From positions 1 to 59,287 of the forward strand of contig NZ_BONO01000029.1 of NCBI RefSeq assembly GCF_016862755.1: 59,287 nt of DNA. Reading direction: 5' to 3'. A program made the translations under genes and the position numbers. The notes under the pieces are model-generated. The model saw only the letters and a list, made by a program, of their open reading frames with translations, was not told the origin of the DNA and did no database searches. The first letter of the stretch is position 1. Each line of letters begins with the position of its first letter. Shown here piece by piece: positions 16,019-25,900 of the stretch. Source of the stretch: Cellulomonas pakistanensis (GTDB lineage Bacteria; Actinomycetota; Actinomycetes; Actinomycetales; Cellulomonadaceae).

Positions 16019-18604
16019 TCACGCCCCGGGTTCGGCGCGCTCCCCCTGCAGCCCCAGGTGCACCACCAGCAGCGCGATGTCGTCGTCCGGGGCCTCGCCC
16101 GCGACGCCGCGCTCCAGCACCGCGTCGGCCAGGTACCCCGCGTCCAGCGTCGCCGACCCGGTCGCCCGCGCCCGCGCCTCCGGCACCAGCCCCGCGACCA
16201 GCTCGGCCAGCGCGTCGATCCCGTCCTGCAGGTGCGTCCCGCGCCGCTCGACCAGCCCGTCCGTGTAGAGCACGACGGTCGACCCGCGCGGCACCTCGAC
16301 CTCGGCGTCGGTGCGGTCGCTGCCCGGGGTCACCCCGAGCACGAGCTCGGGCCGCCCCGCGCGCAGCTCGCGGACGGTCCCGTCCGGCGCGACCAGCAGG
16401 GGCGGCAGGTGCCCGGCGTTGGTCCAGCGGAACCGGGTCACGCCCGCGTCCCGCTCCTCGGGGGTCTGCTCCAGCCGGCCGACGACGGCGGTCGCCATCG
16501 CGTCGACGCGCAGCGTGTCGAGCGCCGCGTCCAGCGACCGCAGCACCTCGGCCGGCGTCCCGCCGCCGGTCGCCGCGATGCCGCGCAGCAGGGTGCGGAC
16601 CTGGCTCATCACCGCCGCCGCGTGCCGGTCGTGGCCCATGACGTCCCCGATCACCACGACCGTCGACCCCGACGGCTGCAGGAACGCGTCGTACCAGTCG
16701 CCGCCGACCTGGGCCGCGCGCGCGGCGGGCACGTACCGGACGGCGACCTCGAGGTCGTCCGGCTGCGCCGGCGCGGACAGCAGCGCGCGCTGCAGCGTCT
16801 CGGCCATCCGGCGCTGGCCCTCGTACAGCCGGGCGTTGTCCAGCGCGAGGCCCGCGCGGTCGGCGACCTGCACCAGCAGCGACAGGTCGTCCTCGCCGAG
16901 ATCGGGGTGGCCGTCGTCGAGGAACAGCGTGATCGCGCCGACCGTCCGGCCGCGGGCGCGCATCGGCAGCGCGTAGCCCGTGCGCGGGGCCAGCCCGGCG
17001 AACACGTCGCGCGCCTCGCCCTCCAGCAGCGGGACGACCGCGGCCGTCGCGCCGGGGATCACCACCGGCTCCCCCGAGCGCAGGGCGCGGTGCAGGAACG
17101 ACTGCGGCGACAGCGACCCGAGCCGGAGCTGCGCGTACCGGGCGACCGCCTGCCGCCGCGCGGGGTCGGCGTGGTAGCCCGCGATGTCGCGGAGCTGCTC
17201 GTCCTCGTCCCACAGCGTCACGAGCGCCCAGGAGCCGAAGTGCCGCACGACGTGCCGCGCGAGGCGACCGACGGCGTACTCGGTGTCGAGGGTCGCGGTG
17301 AGGTCGTCGCCGACCGTCGTGAGCAGGGCCAGGCGCGCGGTCGCCGCGTCCGCGTCGGCGAGCGCGGCGGCCCGCTGCTCCTCGAGCCGGCGGCGGTCGG
17401 TGATGTCGTGGAAGTACACCGACAGCCCGTCCGGGCCGGGGTGCGCGCGGACCTCGTACCAGCCGTCCAGCGGCGGCGGGTAGTACGCCTCGAACGACCG
17501 GGCGACGCCGGACTCCGCCGCGCCGCGGTAGTGCTCCTCGAACGCCGAGCCGACGGACAGCGGGAACAGCTCCCAGATGACGCCGCCGAGCATCTCGCCG
17601 CGCGTCCGGCCCAGGACGCGCTCGGCCTCGGCGTTGACGTAGGAGAACCGCCAGTCGTCGTCGAGCAGGAAGAACGCCGTCTGCATCGTCTCGAGCACGC
17701 GCGAGATCCGGGCGTCGGCCTCGCGCTCGGTGGTGGTGTCGTACGCCGCGCCGAGCACGCGCACCGCGGTGCCGTCCGGGCCGGGCAGCGCCATGCCCTT
17801 CGCCTTGACCCAGCGCACCGCGCCGCCCGGGTGCAGCACCCGGTACTCGGCGGTGTACTGCGTGACCCCGTCGATGGCGGCCTGCAGCGCCTCGGAGACG
17901 CGGGCGCGGTCGTCGGGGTGCACGGCGGCGGAGAACGCCTCGATGGTGCCGCCGAACTCGCCGCGCGGGATCCCGAAGATGGCGTGCAGCTCGTCGTCCC
18001 ACGCCAGGGACCCGGTGACGAGGTCCCAGTCGAAGCTGCCGACCTCCCCCGCGGTGACCGCGAGCTGCCAGCGCATCCGGTCGGCCTCGTACTCGACGGC
18101 CAGGGCGGACAGCTCGAGCTCCGCGACCGCGGACGCGGCCAGGTCGGTGAGCACGAGCACGTCGTCGGTCGACCAGGAGCGGACGTGGTCGTCGTACACG
18201 CACAGCGCGCCGACGACGTGGCCGTCCTTGCCGACCAGCGGGACGCCGAGGTACGCGCGGACCTGCCCGTCGGCGACGACGGCGAGGTCGCGCAGCCGCG
18301 CGTCGTCCCGGGCGTCGGTGACGACCAGCGGCTCGCCCAGCCGGGCGGTCACCGAGCAGACCTGGTCCTGCAGGATCGTGCGGGCGCCGGTGGACCCGGC
18401 GACGGACCCGTCGTCGGTCGTCCCCGCCGCGGCCGGGACGTGGGGCAGCAGCGAGACCTGCGAGGACGGGGCCGCGAGCAGCCGGGACGCGAGCTGCGCC
18501 AGGCGCTCCAGCGCGGGGTTGCCCACGGAGGCGAGCAGCCGCTGGACGGCGGCGTCGCGGTCCGCGTCGGGCGCGGGTGCGGACGTCGGCGGGTGGTCGG
18601 GCAC
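16019..18604 (-). CDS. GAF-PAS-PAS-GAF-PP2C (SpoIIE-type) sensor phosphatase
   Basis: 861 residues. Domains in order: GAF (about 25-170), PAS (about 180-290, SFDWDLVTGSLAWDDELHAIFG), PAS (about 300-410, FFLLDDDWRFSYVNAEAERVLGR), GAF (about 425-590), and a SpoIIE-type PP2C phosphatase (about 610-855) with VGGDWYD and GDVMGHDRHAAAVM metal-binding motifs and a final DDDIALLV. Such proteins dephosphorylate anti-sigma-factor antagonists in partner-switching stress or light/redox circuits. No STAS antagonist or anti-sigma kinase gene is adjacent, so the target is elsewhere. The GTG at 18604 is chosen because GGAGGGACCTCC precedes it. No membrane segment. Confidence 0.88.
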   Translation of the reverse strand: MPDHPPTSAPAPDADRDAAVQRLLASVGNPALERLAQLASRLLAAPSSQVSLLPHVPAAAGTTDDGSVAGSTGARTILQDQVCSVTARLGEPLVVTDARDDARLRDLAVVADGQVRAYLGVPLVGKDGHVVGALCVYDDHVRSWSTDDVLVLTDLAASAVAELELSALAVEYEADRMRWQLAVTAGEVGSFDWDLVTGSLAWDDELHAIFGIPRGEFGGTIEAFSAAVHPDDRARVSEALQAAIDGVTQYTAEYRVLHPGGAVRWVKAKGMALPGPDGTAVRVLGAAYDTTTEREADARISRVLETMQTAFFLLDDDWRFSYVNAEAERVLGRTRGEMLGGVIWELFPLSVGSAFEEHYRGAAESGVARSFEAYYPPPLDGWYEVRAHPGPDGLSVYFHDITDRRRLEEQRAAALADADAATARLALLTTVGDDLTATLDTEYAVGRLARHVVRHFGSWALVTLWDEDEQLRDIAGYHADPARRQAVARYAQLRLGSLSPQSFLHRALRSGEPVVIPGATAAVVPLLEGEARDVFAGLAPRTGYALPMRARGRTVGAITLFLDDGHPDLGEDDLSLLVQVADRAGLALDNARLYEGQRRMAETLQRALLSAPAQPDDLEVAVRYVPAARAAQVGGDWYDAFLQPSGSTVVVIGDVMGHDRHAAAVMSQVRTLLRGIAATGGGTPAEVLRSLDAALDTLRVDAMATAVVGRLEQTPEERDAGVTRFRWTNAGHLPPLLVAPDGTVRELRAGRPELVLGVTPGSDRTDAEVEVPRGSTVVLYTDGLVERRGTHLQDGIDALAELVAGLVPEARARATGSATLDAGYLADAVLERGVAGEAPDDDIALLVVHLGLQGERAEPGA

Positions 18605-18722
18605 GGAGGTCCCTCCATCCGGTCGTGGCCTGGCTGAAGCATAGGGCGACCGGGCTGCTCGGGCGGCACGCGCCGGGCACGCGCGCCGCGGGTCCGCGCC
18701 GGGCACGCTCCCCGGGACGCCG

Positions 18723-18752
18723 ACGGGGCGGCCCCGTGCGGGACCGCCCCGT
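18723..18752 (-). terminator. GC-rich hairpin after the sugar symporter
   Basis: ACGGGGCGG (18723-18731) and CCGCCCCGT (18744-18752) form a 9-bp stem with a 12-nt loop, 24 bases past the stop of the minus-strand symporter. There is no clear U-tract, as is common in such GC-rich genomes. Confidence 0.45.
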
Positions 18753-18775
18753 GTGCGCGGTGGTGGCGGTCGCCG

Positions 18776-20119
18776 TCAGGCGCTCGCGGTCACCCGGGCG
18801 TCGTCGGGGGCACCGTCGCCGGTCTCCCCGGGCGCGACCCGGGCGCGGTCGTCCGCCATGAGGAACCAGGCCACGACCGTGACCACGGTGATCACGGCGG
18901 CCATGACCAGGTAGGAGTTCGCGAAGCCGATCGCGGCGTAGGACGCGCCGAACACCGAGGCGAAGATCGCGATGCCGATCTGCTTCGCGAAGTTGAACCC
19001 CAGCATGTAGGCCGTCGCCGAGATCCGGACGTCGAACATGCGGGTGATGTACTTCATGACCGACACCAGCAGGAACGGCATCTCGATCGCCGCGAGCAGG
19101 CGCCACGCGATCAGCAGGTACTCGTGCGTGAAGAACGCCGAGCCGAGCACGCGGACCAGCAGGATCGCGGCGAACACCATGAGGCCCTTGCGGGCGCCGA
19201 TCCGGTTGATGATGAACGGCGCGGCGACCATGAACGCCGCCTCGGCGAAGATCTGCACGGCCACGACGCGGGAGAACAGCACCTCGGGGTCGCCGCTGGT
19301 GACGAACGTGGCGAAGTAGTTCGGGAACTGCTGGTCGAACACATCGTACAGCGCGGCGGTGCCGAACATCAGCACGACGAAGCCGACGAAGTTCCGGTCA
19401 CGCAGCAGCGCCAGGACGGTCTCCTTCGACACCTTCGTGCCGCCGGCGCCGGCGTCGGCCCCCGCGCCGGCCGCGGCGCCCGTGGCGCGGGCCTGCTCGT
19501 CGCCCTTCGGCACCCGCGCGACGAACAGCAGCGTCCCGAGCACGATCGCCGACACGGAGCCGGCCCACCAGATGCTGTCCGGGTTCGCGGCCCAGATGAA
19601 GCCGCCGACCAGCGCCGCGGTGCCGCCGGCGAGCGAGCCGAACAGGCGGGCGTGGCCGTACTCGTAGCCGTTGGCGCGGCTGGCGCGCTCGCTGAACGCC
19701 TCGACGACGCCCACGCCCGAGTTCAGGCACAGGCTGAGGAAGATGCCGCCGACGACCGCCGCCAGGTACTCGTTCACGCCGATCAGCGGCTGGAACACGA
19801 ACACGAAGAACGGGCCCATGAACGCCGCGCAGAGCACGACGAACGCGAACAGGTACTTCTTGAAGCCGAGCCGGTCCTGCAGGAACCCGTAGATCGGCTG
19901 CAGCACCAGCGCGGTGATCGCCGAGACGGTGCTGACGACGCCGATCGCGCCGGTGCCCATGCCCTCGCGGGCCAGCCACAGCGGCAGGAACGTGAACGCG
20001 AGCTGCCAGATGGCGAAGTAGAAGAAGAACAGGCCGCCGTAGTTCCAGAACACGCCGCGCTTCAGCGACTCGAGCGCGCTGGGGCGCTCCTCGGCGGCGG
20101 GGGTGGTGCTCGTGCTCAC
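18776..20119 (-). CDS. MFS oligosaccharide:H+ symporter family transporter
   Basis: 447 residues with about 12 membrane segments and a charged loop mid-protein after residue 215. The start of the membrane domain, FWNYGGLFFFYFAIWQLAFTFLPLWL, resembles the LacY/RafB oligosaccharide:H+ symporters, and LFGSLAGGTAALVGGFIW matches the family loop region. The upstream GH43 gene ends in a GTGA overlap with this GTG start, so the two are translationally coupled. Together they suggest uptake of arabino-oligosaccharides or arabinosides and intracellular cleavage. Transported substrate is inferred from this coupling. Confidence 0.82.
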   Translation of the reverse strand: MSTSTTPAAEERPSALESLKRGVFWNYGGLFFFYFAIWQLAFTFLPLWLAREGMGTGAIGVVSTVSAITALVLQPIYGFLQDRLGFKKYLFAFVVLCAAFMGPFFVFVFQPLIGVNEYLAAVVGGIFLSLCLNSGVGVVEAFSERASRANGYEYGHARLFGSLAGGTAALVGGFIWAANPDSIWWAGSVSAIVLGTLLFVARVPKGDEQARATGAAAGAGADAGAGGTKVSKETVLALLRDRNFVGFVVLMFGTAALYDVFDQQFPNYFATFVTSGDPEVLFSRVVAVQIFAEAAFMVAAPFIINRIGARKGLMVFAAILLVRVLGSAFFTHEYLLIAWRLLAAIEMPFLLVSVMKYITRMFDVRISATAYMLGFNFAKQIGIAIFASVFGASYAAIGFANSYLVMAAVITVVTVVAWFLMADDRARVAPGETGDGAPDDARVTASA

Positions 20120-21135
20120 TGCGGCTCTCCGGCGGGGCTGAGGACCTCGGTCGAGGTCGGGGTGGGGCGGGTGTCGGGCACGGGCGTGCCCCACACGGGG
20201 TTGCCGTCGGCGTCGAACGGCAGCACCTGGGCGCGGGCGTGCCGGTTCGGGTCCCAGAGCGGGTCGCCGACGATCTCGGTGTAGGTGCGGGCGTGGTAGA
20301 CGAGCACCGGGGTGCCGTCGGCCAGCTCCGTGAACGAGTTGTGGCCCGGCCCGTACTGGCCGGCGGCCGGGTCCGAGACGAACACCGGCGTCTCGCTCTT
20401 GGTCCAGGACGCCGGGTCGAGCAGGTCGGAGCCGAGCTCGGCGGTCAGCACGCCCATGGCGTAGTCGATGCCGGTCGCGGCGCCCGAGTACGTGAGGAAC
20501 ACCCGGCCGCCGCGCACCAGCACCGACGGGCCCTCGTTGACCCAGAAGCCCTTCGTCTCCCAGTCGAACTCCGGACGGGTCAGCTCGACCGCGGGGCCGG
20601 CCAGCGTCCAGGGGTTCGCCATCGGCGCGATGTACAGGTTGGAGTGCCCCCGCACGTCGAACGCCTGCTGCGCCCAGACGAGGTACTGCTGCCCGTCGAT
20701 CACCGTGGACGTCGCGTCGAGCGCGAACGACTCCCAGCCGGTGTCGACCTGGCCGCGCTCGACCCACTCGCCCGTGAACGGGTCGTCGGCCGTGTTCTCG
20801 AGCACGTACACCCGGTGGTTGAACGTCTCGGCCGTGCCCGGCACGTCGACGGTGCCGTGGTCGTCCGGCGCCGCGGCGTAGTACACGTACCAGGCGTCGC
20901 CGACCCGGTGGATCTCGGGCGCCCAGATGAGGTGCGACTGCGGCCCCGACGCGTGCCGGGTCCAGATCGTCACCTCCTCGGCGGCCTGGAGGTCCTCCAG
21001 GCGCTCGGCCCGGCGCAGCACGATCCGGTCGTAGAGCGGGTGCGAGCCCGTGAAGTAGTACTGACCGTCGTGCCGGAGCACGCAGGGGTCCGCGCGCTGC
21101 AGCACGATCGGGTTGACGTCGACGCCGTCCGTCAC
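20116..21135 (-). CDS. GH43 glycosidase, probable intracellular alpha-L-arabinofuranosidase
   Basis: 339 residues covering a complete five-bladed GH43 catalytic domain and no signal peptide, so it acts in the cytoplasm. The expected residues are present: Asp in RADPCVL (about 16) as general base, Asp in FALDATS (about 143) as pKa modulator, and Glu in NEGPSVL (about 203) as general acid. The overall pattern resembles exo-alpha-1,5-L-arabinofuranosidases (GH43_26-like), but xyloside activity is possible. The GTG start has GAGGAG upstream. It is the first gene of a two-gene operon with an oligosaccharide symporter and is controlled by a LacI-type site at 21190-21203. Confidence 0.85.
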   Translation of the reverse strand: MTDGVDVNPIVLQRADPCVLRHDGQYYFTGSHPLYDRIVLRRAERLEDLQAAEEVTIWTRHASGPQSHLIWAPEIHRVGDAWYVYYAAAPDDHGTVDVPGTAETFNHRVYVLENTADDPFTGEWVERGQVDTGWESFALDATSTVIDGQQYLVWAQQAFDVRGHSNLYIAPMANPWTLAGPAVELTRPEFDWETKGFWVNEGPSVLVRGGRVFLTYSGAATGIDYAMGVLTAELGSDLLDPASWTKSETPVFVSDPAAGQYGPGHNSFTELADGTPVLVYHARTYTEIVGDPLWDPNRHARAQVLPFDADGNPVWGTPVPDTRPTPTSTEVLSPAGEPQ

Positions 21136-21189
21136 TGTCGTCTCCTCGTCGAGACCGCCGGGAGGTCCGGCGGGTTCTTCATCGTTGTA

Positions 21190-21210
21190 TGTTAACGCTC
21201 ACACAGCGTA
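21190..21210 (-). promoter_or_regulatory. -10 box plus LacI-type operator before the GH43 operon
   Basis: On the minus strand TACGCT (21210-21205) is followed, after one base, by TGTGAGCGTTAACA (21203-21190), a 14-bp LacI-family operator with central CG and TGTGAGC/TGTTAAC half-sites. This is the same spacing as the site before rhaEW. A repressor here would cover the transcription start and be released by a sugar; the regulator gene is not next to it. Confidence 0.72.
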
Positions 21211-21368
21211 CGCCCGGATGTCCAGCCGGGCGCCGGGACGCAGGTCCCGGTGGCGGGCCGGCCCGGCGGGGCGCGCGTGCCGGCGGCGCGGGGCGCGTCC
21301 CGGTGGCCCGGGGTCGGCCCGCCGGTAGCCTGTCCGGCGCACCGTCACCACGACACCCGGAGGCCCGC

Positions 21369-22601
21369 GTGCCCGCGCTCGACGACCCCGCCCCGCGCCC
21401 GGCGCCCGCCGCCTCGGGCTCGCGGCTCGCCCCCGGCGCGCGCGACTCCCGCATCCCGCCGCGGTGGCTGCCGCGCGCGCTGGCGATGGCGGTCGTCGCG
21501 GCGTTCGCGGGCATCCTGATCTGGCGCGCGGCCTCGATGCTCGGCAACGTCATCACGATCATCGTGATCTCCTGGTTCGTCGCCCTGGCGATGGAGCCGA
21601 TGATCCTGTGGCTCGGCCGGCACGGCGTGAAGCGGCCGCTCGCCACCGGCCTCACGATGATCGGCTCGCTGGTGCTCGGCATCGCCGTGCTCGGCCTGCT
21701 GGGCGGCCTGTTCGTCAACCAGCTCGTCGACCTGGTGCAGTCGATCCCCGGCTACTACGCCGACCTGCGCGCCATGGCCGCCGACCGGTTCGATATCGAG
21801 CTGCCCCGCACCAGCGACCTGCTCACCAACGCCGGCGACTACGCCGGGAACATCGCGGACGGGGTGCTCGGCGTCGGCGCGTCCATCGCCGGCGGCCTGT
21901 TCACGGCGACCGCCGTGCTGCTGGTCGTCTACTACATGGCGAGCGCCGGGCCGAAGTTCCGCGCCGCCGTCTGCCGGTACCTAGCCCCGAACAGGCAGCG
22001 CGAGGTGCTCCGCCTGTGGGAGGTGTCGCAGGACAAGGTCGCCGGGTTCATCACCTCGCGGCTGGTGCTGGCGGCGATCTCGACCGCGGCGACCTGGCTG
22101 TGCCTGCAGCTGCTCGGCATCCCGTACGCGCTCCCGCTCGCGGTGTTCACCGGCCTGGTGTCCCAGTTCATCCCCACCGTCGGCACGTACATCGGCGGCG
22201 CGCTGCCGATCCTGGTCGCGCTGACCGTGTCGCCGCTGCGGGCGCTGGCCGTGCTCGCGTTCATCATCGGGTACCAGCAGGTGGAGAACCTCGTCCTCAC
22301 GCCGAAGGTGTCCCAGCGGTCGCTCGCGCTGAACCCGGCGGTGGCGTTCCTGTCGGTCATCGCGTTCGGCGCGGTCTTCGGGGCGCTCGGGGCGTTCCTG
22401 TCCCTGCCGGTCGCGGCGACGATCCAGGCCGTCATGTCGACGTACGTCCGCCGGCACGAGCTCGTCGACTCCGCCCTTCTCCAGGAGGAGGCCGTCGGGC
22501 GGCGCAAGGACGCCGAGGCCGCGGAGGCGGCGGCCGCCGGGGACGTCCCCGGCGAGGGCGAGCTCCGGCCCCCGGTCGCGCCGCCCGTCGACCGCGCCTA
22601 G
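21369..22601 (+). CDS. AI-2E family (UPF0118) transporter
   Basis: 410 residues with about eight membrane segments. Typical family features are the N-terminal pair (ALAMAVVAAFAGILIW and NVITIIVISWFVALAMEPMILWL), a long amphipathic central region, and the C-terminal PTVGTYIGGALPILVAL, GYQQVENLVLTPKV and LNPAVAFLSVIAFGAVFGALGAFLSLPVAA blocks. The family name comes from E. coli TqsA; most actinobacterial members have no known substrate. GTG start with GGAGG nine bases upstream. A polar tail of about 45 residues follows the last membrane segment. Confidence 0.82.
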   Translation: MPALDDPAPRPAPAASGSRLAPGARDSRIPPRWLPRALAMAVVAAFAGILIWRAASMLGNVITIIVISWFVALAMEPMILWLGRHGVKRPLATGLTMIGSLVLGIAVLGLLGGLFVNQLVDLVQSIPGYYADLRAMAADRFDIELPRTSDLLTNAGDYAGNIADGVLGVGASIAGGLFTATAVLLVVYYMASAGPKFRAAVCRYLAPNRQREVLRLWEVSQDKVAGFITSRLVLAAISTAATWLCLQLLGIPYALPLAVFTGLVSQFIPTVGTYIGGALPILVALTVSPLRALAVLAFIIGYQQVENLVLTPKVSQRSLALNPAVAFLSVIAFGAVFGALGAFLSLPVAATIQAVMSTYVRRHELVDSALLQEEAVGRRKDAEAAEAAAAGDVPGEGELRPPVAPPVDRA

Positions 22602-22653
22602 CGTCGGGCGGACCGGCGCCGCGAGGGCGCCGACCCCGACCCGAGGAGGACGC

Positions 22654-22839
22654 GTGACCGACTCGACCAGCGACTGGATCCCGGACACCCCCGGCGAGGA
22701 CCCCGACGCGGTGGACGCGCAGCCCGAGCGCGAGCTCGGCGGCGTGGACCGCGGGGACGACGTCGCCCAGGACCTCGAGGAGAACCTCGAGGACGGCGCG
22801 ATGACCGCCGAGCCCGACCCGGTCGAGCCCCCGGACTGA
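22654..22839 (+). CDS. small acidic protein of unknown function
   Basis: 61 residues, very rich in Asp, Glu and Pro (MTDSTSDWIPDTPGEDPDAV...), no cysteines, no hydrophobic segment, so probably a disordered cytoplasmic protein. The reading frame is credible because GAGGAGGA lies six bases before the GTG and the codon third positions follow the genome pattern. It follows the AI-2E permease gene by 52 nt and ends just before a strong hairpin. No family is recognised. Confidence 0.6.
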   Translation: MTDSTSDWIPDTPGEDPDAVDAQPERELGGVDRGDDVAQDLEENLEDGAMTAEPDPVEPPD

Positions 22840-22854
22840 CCCCTCCCCACCTCC

Positions 22855-22910
22855 CGAGTGGAAGATCTGGCCGGACACGCCGATGCGTGTCGGGCCGGAT
22901 CTTCCACTCG
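22855..22910. terminator. 25-bp hairpin between convergent genes
   Basis: Arms 22855-22879 and 22886-22910 pair over 25 bp with one G-U and one mismatch around the six-base loop CCGATG. It separates the plus-strand small protein (ends 22839) from the minus-strand glnE (ends 22931) and can serve both directions. It lacks a U-tract. Confidence 0.65.
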
Positions 22911-22930
22911 TCCCCGGCCCCGCGCGCGGG

Positions 22931-25900
22931 TCAGGCGTAGAAGACCTGCTCCACCGACTGCCGCGCCCGGCGCGACGCCCGCAGCCACGCGTCCTCCAGG
23001 TCCTGGCCGGAGCCGGACGGGTAGCCCAGCACCGCGGCCAGGCCGGTCAGCACCTGGCGGTCGTGCGGCAGGACGTCCGCGGCGGCGCCGGTCCGGCCGG
23101 TCCACAGCACCAGCGCGTCCCGCAGCCGCGACGCCAGGTCCCACGCCTCGGCGAGCACCGCGGCGTCGTCCGCCGGGACGAGCCCCGCGTCCCGGGCGGC
23201 GGCCAGGGCGTCGAGCGTCGACGTCGTGCGGAGCGCCGGCACGTCGTGCGCGTGCCGCAGCTGCAGGAGCTGGGCGGTCCACTCGACGTCGGCGATCCCG
23301 CCCCGCCCCAGCTTGAGGTGCCGCGTCGGGTCCACGCCGCGTGGCAGCCGCTCCGCCTCCACCCGGGCCTTGATCCGGCGCACCTCGCGCACGCCGGCCG
23401 CGTCCAGCCCGCCGGCCGGGTAGCGCAGCGGGTCGGCGAGCGCCGTGAACCGCTCCCCCAGCGTCGCGTCGCCGGCGACGGGCCGGGCCCGGAGCAGCGC
23501 CTGGCTCTCCCAGACGAGCGACCAGCGTGCGTAGTACTCGGCGTACGCGTCGAACGACCGCACCAGCGGACCGCTGCGCCCCTCGGGCCGCAGGTCGGCG
23601 TCCACCTCCAGGGCGGGCTCCGGCCCGACGGCGCCGAGCAGCGCGCGCAGCCGGGTGGCGACGCCCGTGGCGAACTCCTGCGCCAGGGACCCGTCCGCCG
23701 GCCCGTCCTCGCCGCGCACCGGGTCGTGCACGAAGAGCACGTCGGCGTCCGAGGTGTAGCCCATCTCGCGGCCGCCGAGCCGCCCCATCGCGACGACCAG
23801 CAGCGCCGTCGGGTCGGCGTCGAGCCCGCGGGCCGCCCGCTCCTCCCACGCCGCGACCCGCAGCGCGCCGGCGAGCAGCACGTCGGCGGTCGCGGTGAGG
23901 CTGCGGGACGCCCGGGTGCCGGTGACCACGCCGAGCACGTCGGCGACGGCCGTCCGCGCGAGCTCCCGGCGGCGCAGGGCGCGCAACGCGGTCGCCGCGG
24001 GCACCGGCTCGGTGGCGCGGGTGAGGATCGCGTCGGCCTCGGCGGCGAGCCGCTCCTGGCTGCGCGGCTCCAGGTCGGCGTCGTCGTCCAGCCAGGCCAC
24101 CGACTCGGGAGACCGGGCCAGCGCGTCCGCGACGTACCGGGAGGTCGACAGCGCGCGGGCCAGCCGCTCGGCGGCCGTGCCGGAGTCGCGCAGCATCTTG
24201 AGGTACCAGTGCGTGCCGCCGAGCTCCTCGGACAGGCGCCGGAACGCCAGCAGCCCGCCGTCGGGGTCGGGGCCGTCCGCGAACCAGCCGAGCATCACCG
24301 GCAGCAGCTGCCGCTGGATCGCCGACCGCCGGGTCACGCCGCCGGTCAGGGCCGCGATGTGCCGCACGGCGCCGGCCGGGTCGCGGTACCCGATCGCCGC
24401 GAGCCGCTCGCGCGCGGCCTCGGGCGCCAGCCCGACGTCCTCGGTGGACAGCTGCGCGGTCGCCGGCAGCAGCGGCCGGTAGAACAGCGCCTCGTGCAGG
24501 TCGCGGACCTCCCGCTTCACCTGCCGCCAGCGCTCCAGCAGCCCCTCGGCGCCCTCGGCGCGCATGCCGAGCGACCGGGCGAGCCGGCGCAGGTCGGGCT
24601 CGGCGGTCGGCATCAGGTGGGTGCGCCGTAGCCGGTGCAGCTGGATCCGGTGCTCGATCGCGCGCAGGAACCGGTAGCAGACGGCGAGCTGCCCGGCGTG
24701 CTCCCGCCCGACGTACCCGGCGGCGGACAGGGCGGCCAGCGCGGTCAGCGTGTTGCCGCTGCGGATCTCCGGGTCGGCGCGGCCGTGCACCAGCTGCAGC
24801 AGCTGCACGGTGAACTCCACGTCCCGCAGGCCGCCGACGCCGAGCTTGAGCTGCCGGTCGGCCTCCGCGGCCGGGACGTTCTTCTCGACGCGGCGGCGCA
24901 TGGCCTGCGAGTCGGCGACGAAGTTCTCCCGGCGGACGGCCTGCCAGACCATCGGGTTGGTGGCCTCGACGTACGCGCGCCCGAGCTCCGGGTCGCCGGC
25001 GAGCGGCCGGGCCTTGAGCAGCGCCTGGAACTCCCAGGTCTTCGCCCAGCGCTCGTAGTACGACCGGTGCGAGTCGAGCGTGCGGACGAGCGGGCCGTCC
25101 TTGCCCTCGGGACGCAGCGCCGCGTCGACCGGCCAGAGCGCCGGCTCGCCCGACGGCGCGGCGCACGCCCGCGCCAGGGCGGTCGCGAGCCGGGTGCCGG
25201 CGGCCAGGGCCTCGGCCTCGTCGGCGCCGTCGACCGGCTCCGCCACGTAGACGACGTCCACGTCGCTCACGTAGTTGAGCTCGCGCCCGCCCGTCTTGCC
25301 CATCCCGATCACGGCGAGCCGGACGGACGCGCCGTGGTCGTCGAGCTCCGCGCGGGCCAGCGCCAGCGACGCCTCCAGCGCGGCGGCGGCCAGGTCGGCG
25401 AGCGCGGCGGCCACGCCCGGCAGCCGGGTCAGCGGCTCGCCGCAGGTGAGGTCGGTCGCGGCGATCCGCAGCAGCCGGCGGCGGTACGCGCGGCGCATGG
25501 CGTCGACGCCGTCCGGCCCGGCGAGGGCCGCCACGGGGACCGCGGCGTCGGGGTCGGCACCGACCGCCGCGAGCAGCTCCGCCCGGACCTCGCCGGCCGG
25601 CACGCCGGTGCCGGGGGCGTCGTCCAGCACGACGTCGAGGTGCTCGGGGTGCGCGCTCAGGTCGTCGCCGAGCGCCACGGACGCCCCGACGACGGAGATC
25701 AGCCGGTCCCGGGCCGGGCCGTCCTCGGCGAGCGCGGCGGCGAGCCGGCGGCAGCGCGCCGGGTTCGGCTCCGCGGCGCCGGCGATCTTGGCGAGCGACA
25801 GCAGCGCCTGGTCCGGGTCGGCGGCCTCCGCGAGCGACGGGACGAGCGCCTCGGTCGCGAGCCGCGCGGCCCCGGGCGCGTCGTCGGGGCCGGCGGGGCG

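Noticed and set aside
16019..18706. Longer start (895 codons) for the sensor phosphatase
   Set aside because: The extra 34 residues are Ala/Arg/Pro filler and the GTG at 18604 has the better ribosome binding site.
15987..19106. A 1039-codon minus-strand frame beside the GAF-PAS-PP2C gene
   Set aside because: It is the out-of-frame shadow of the phosphatase and symporter genes; the motifs all lie in the other frame.
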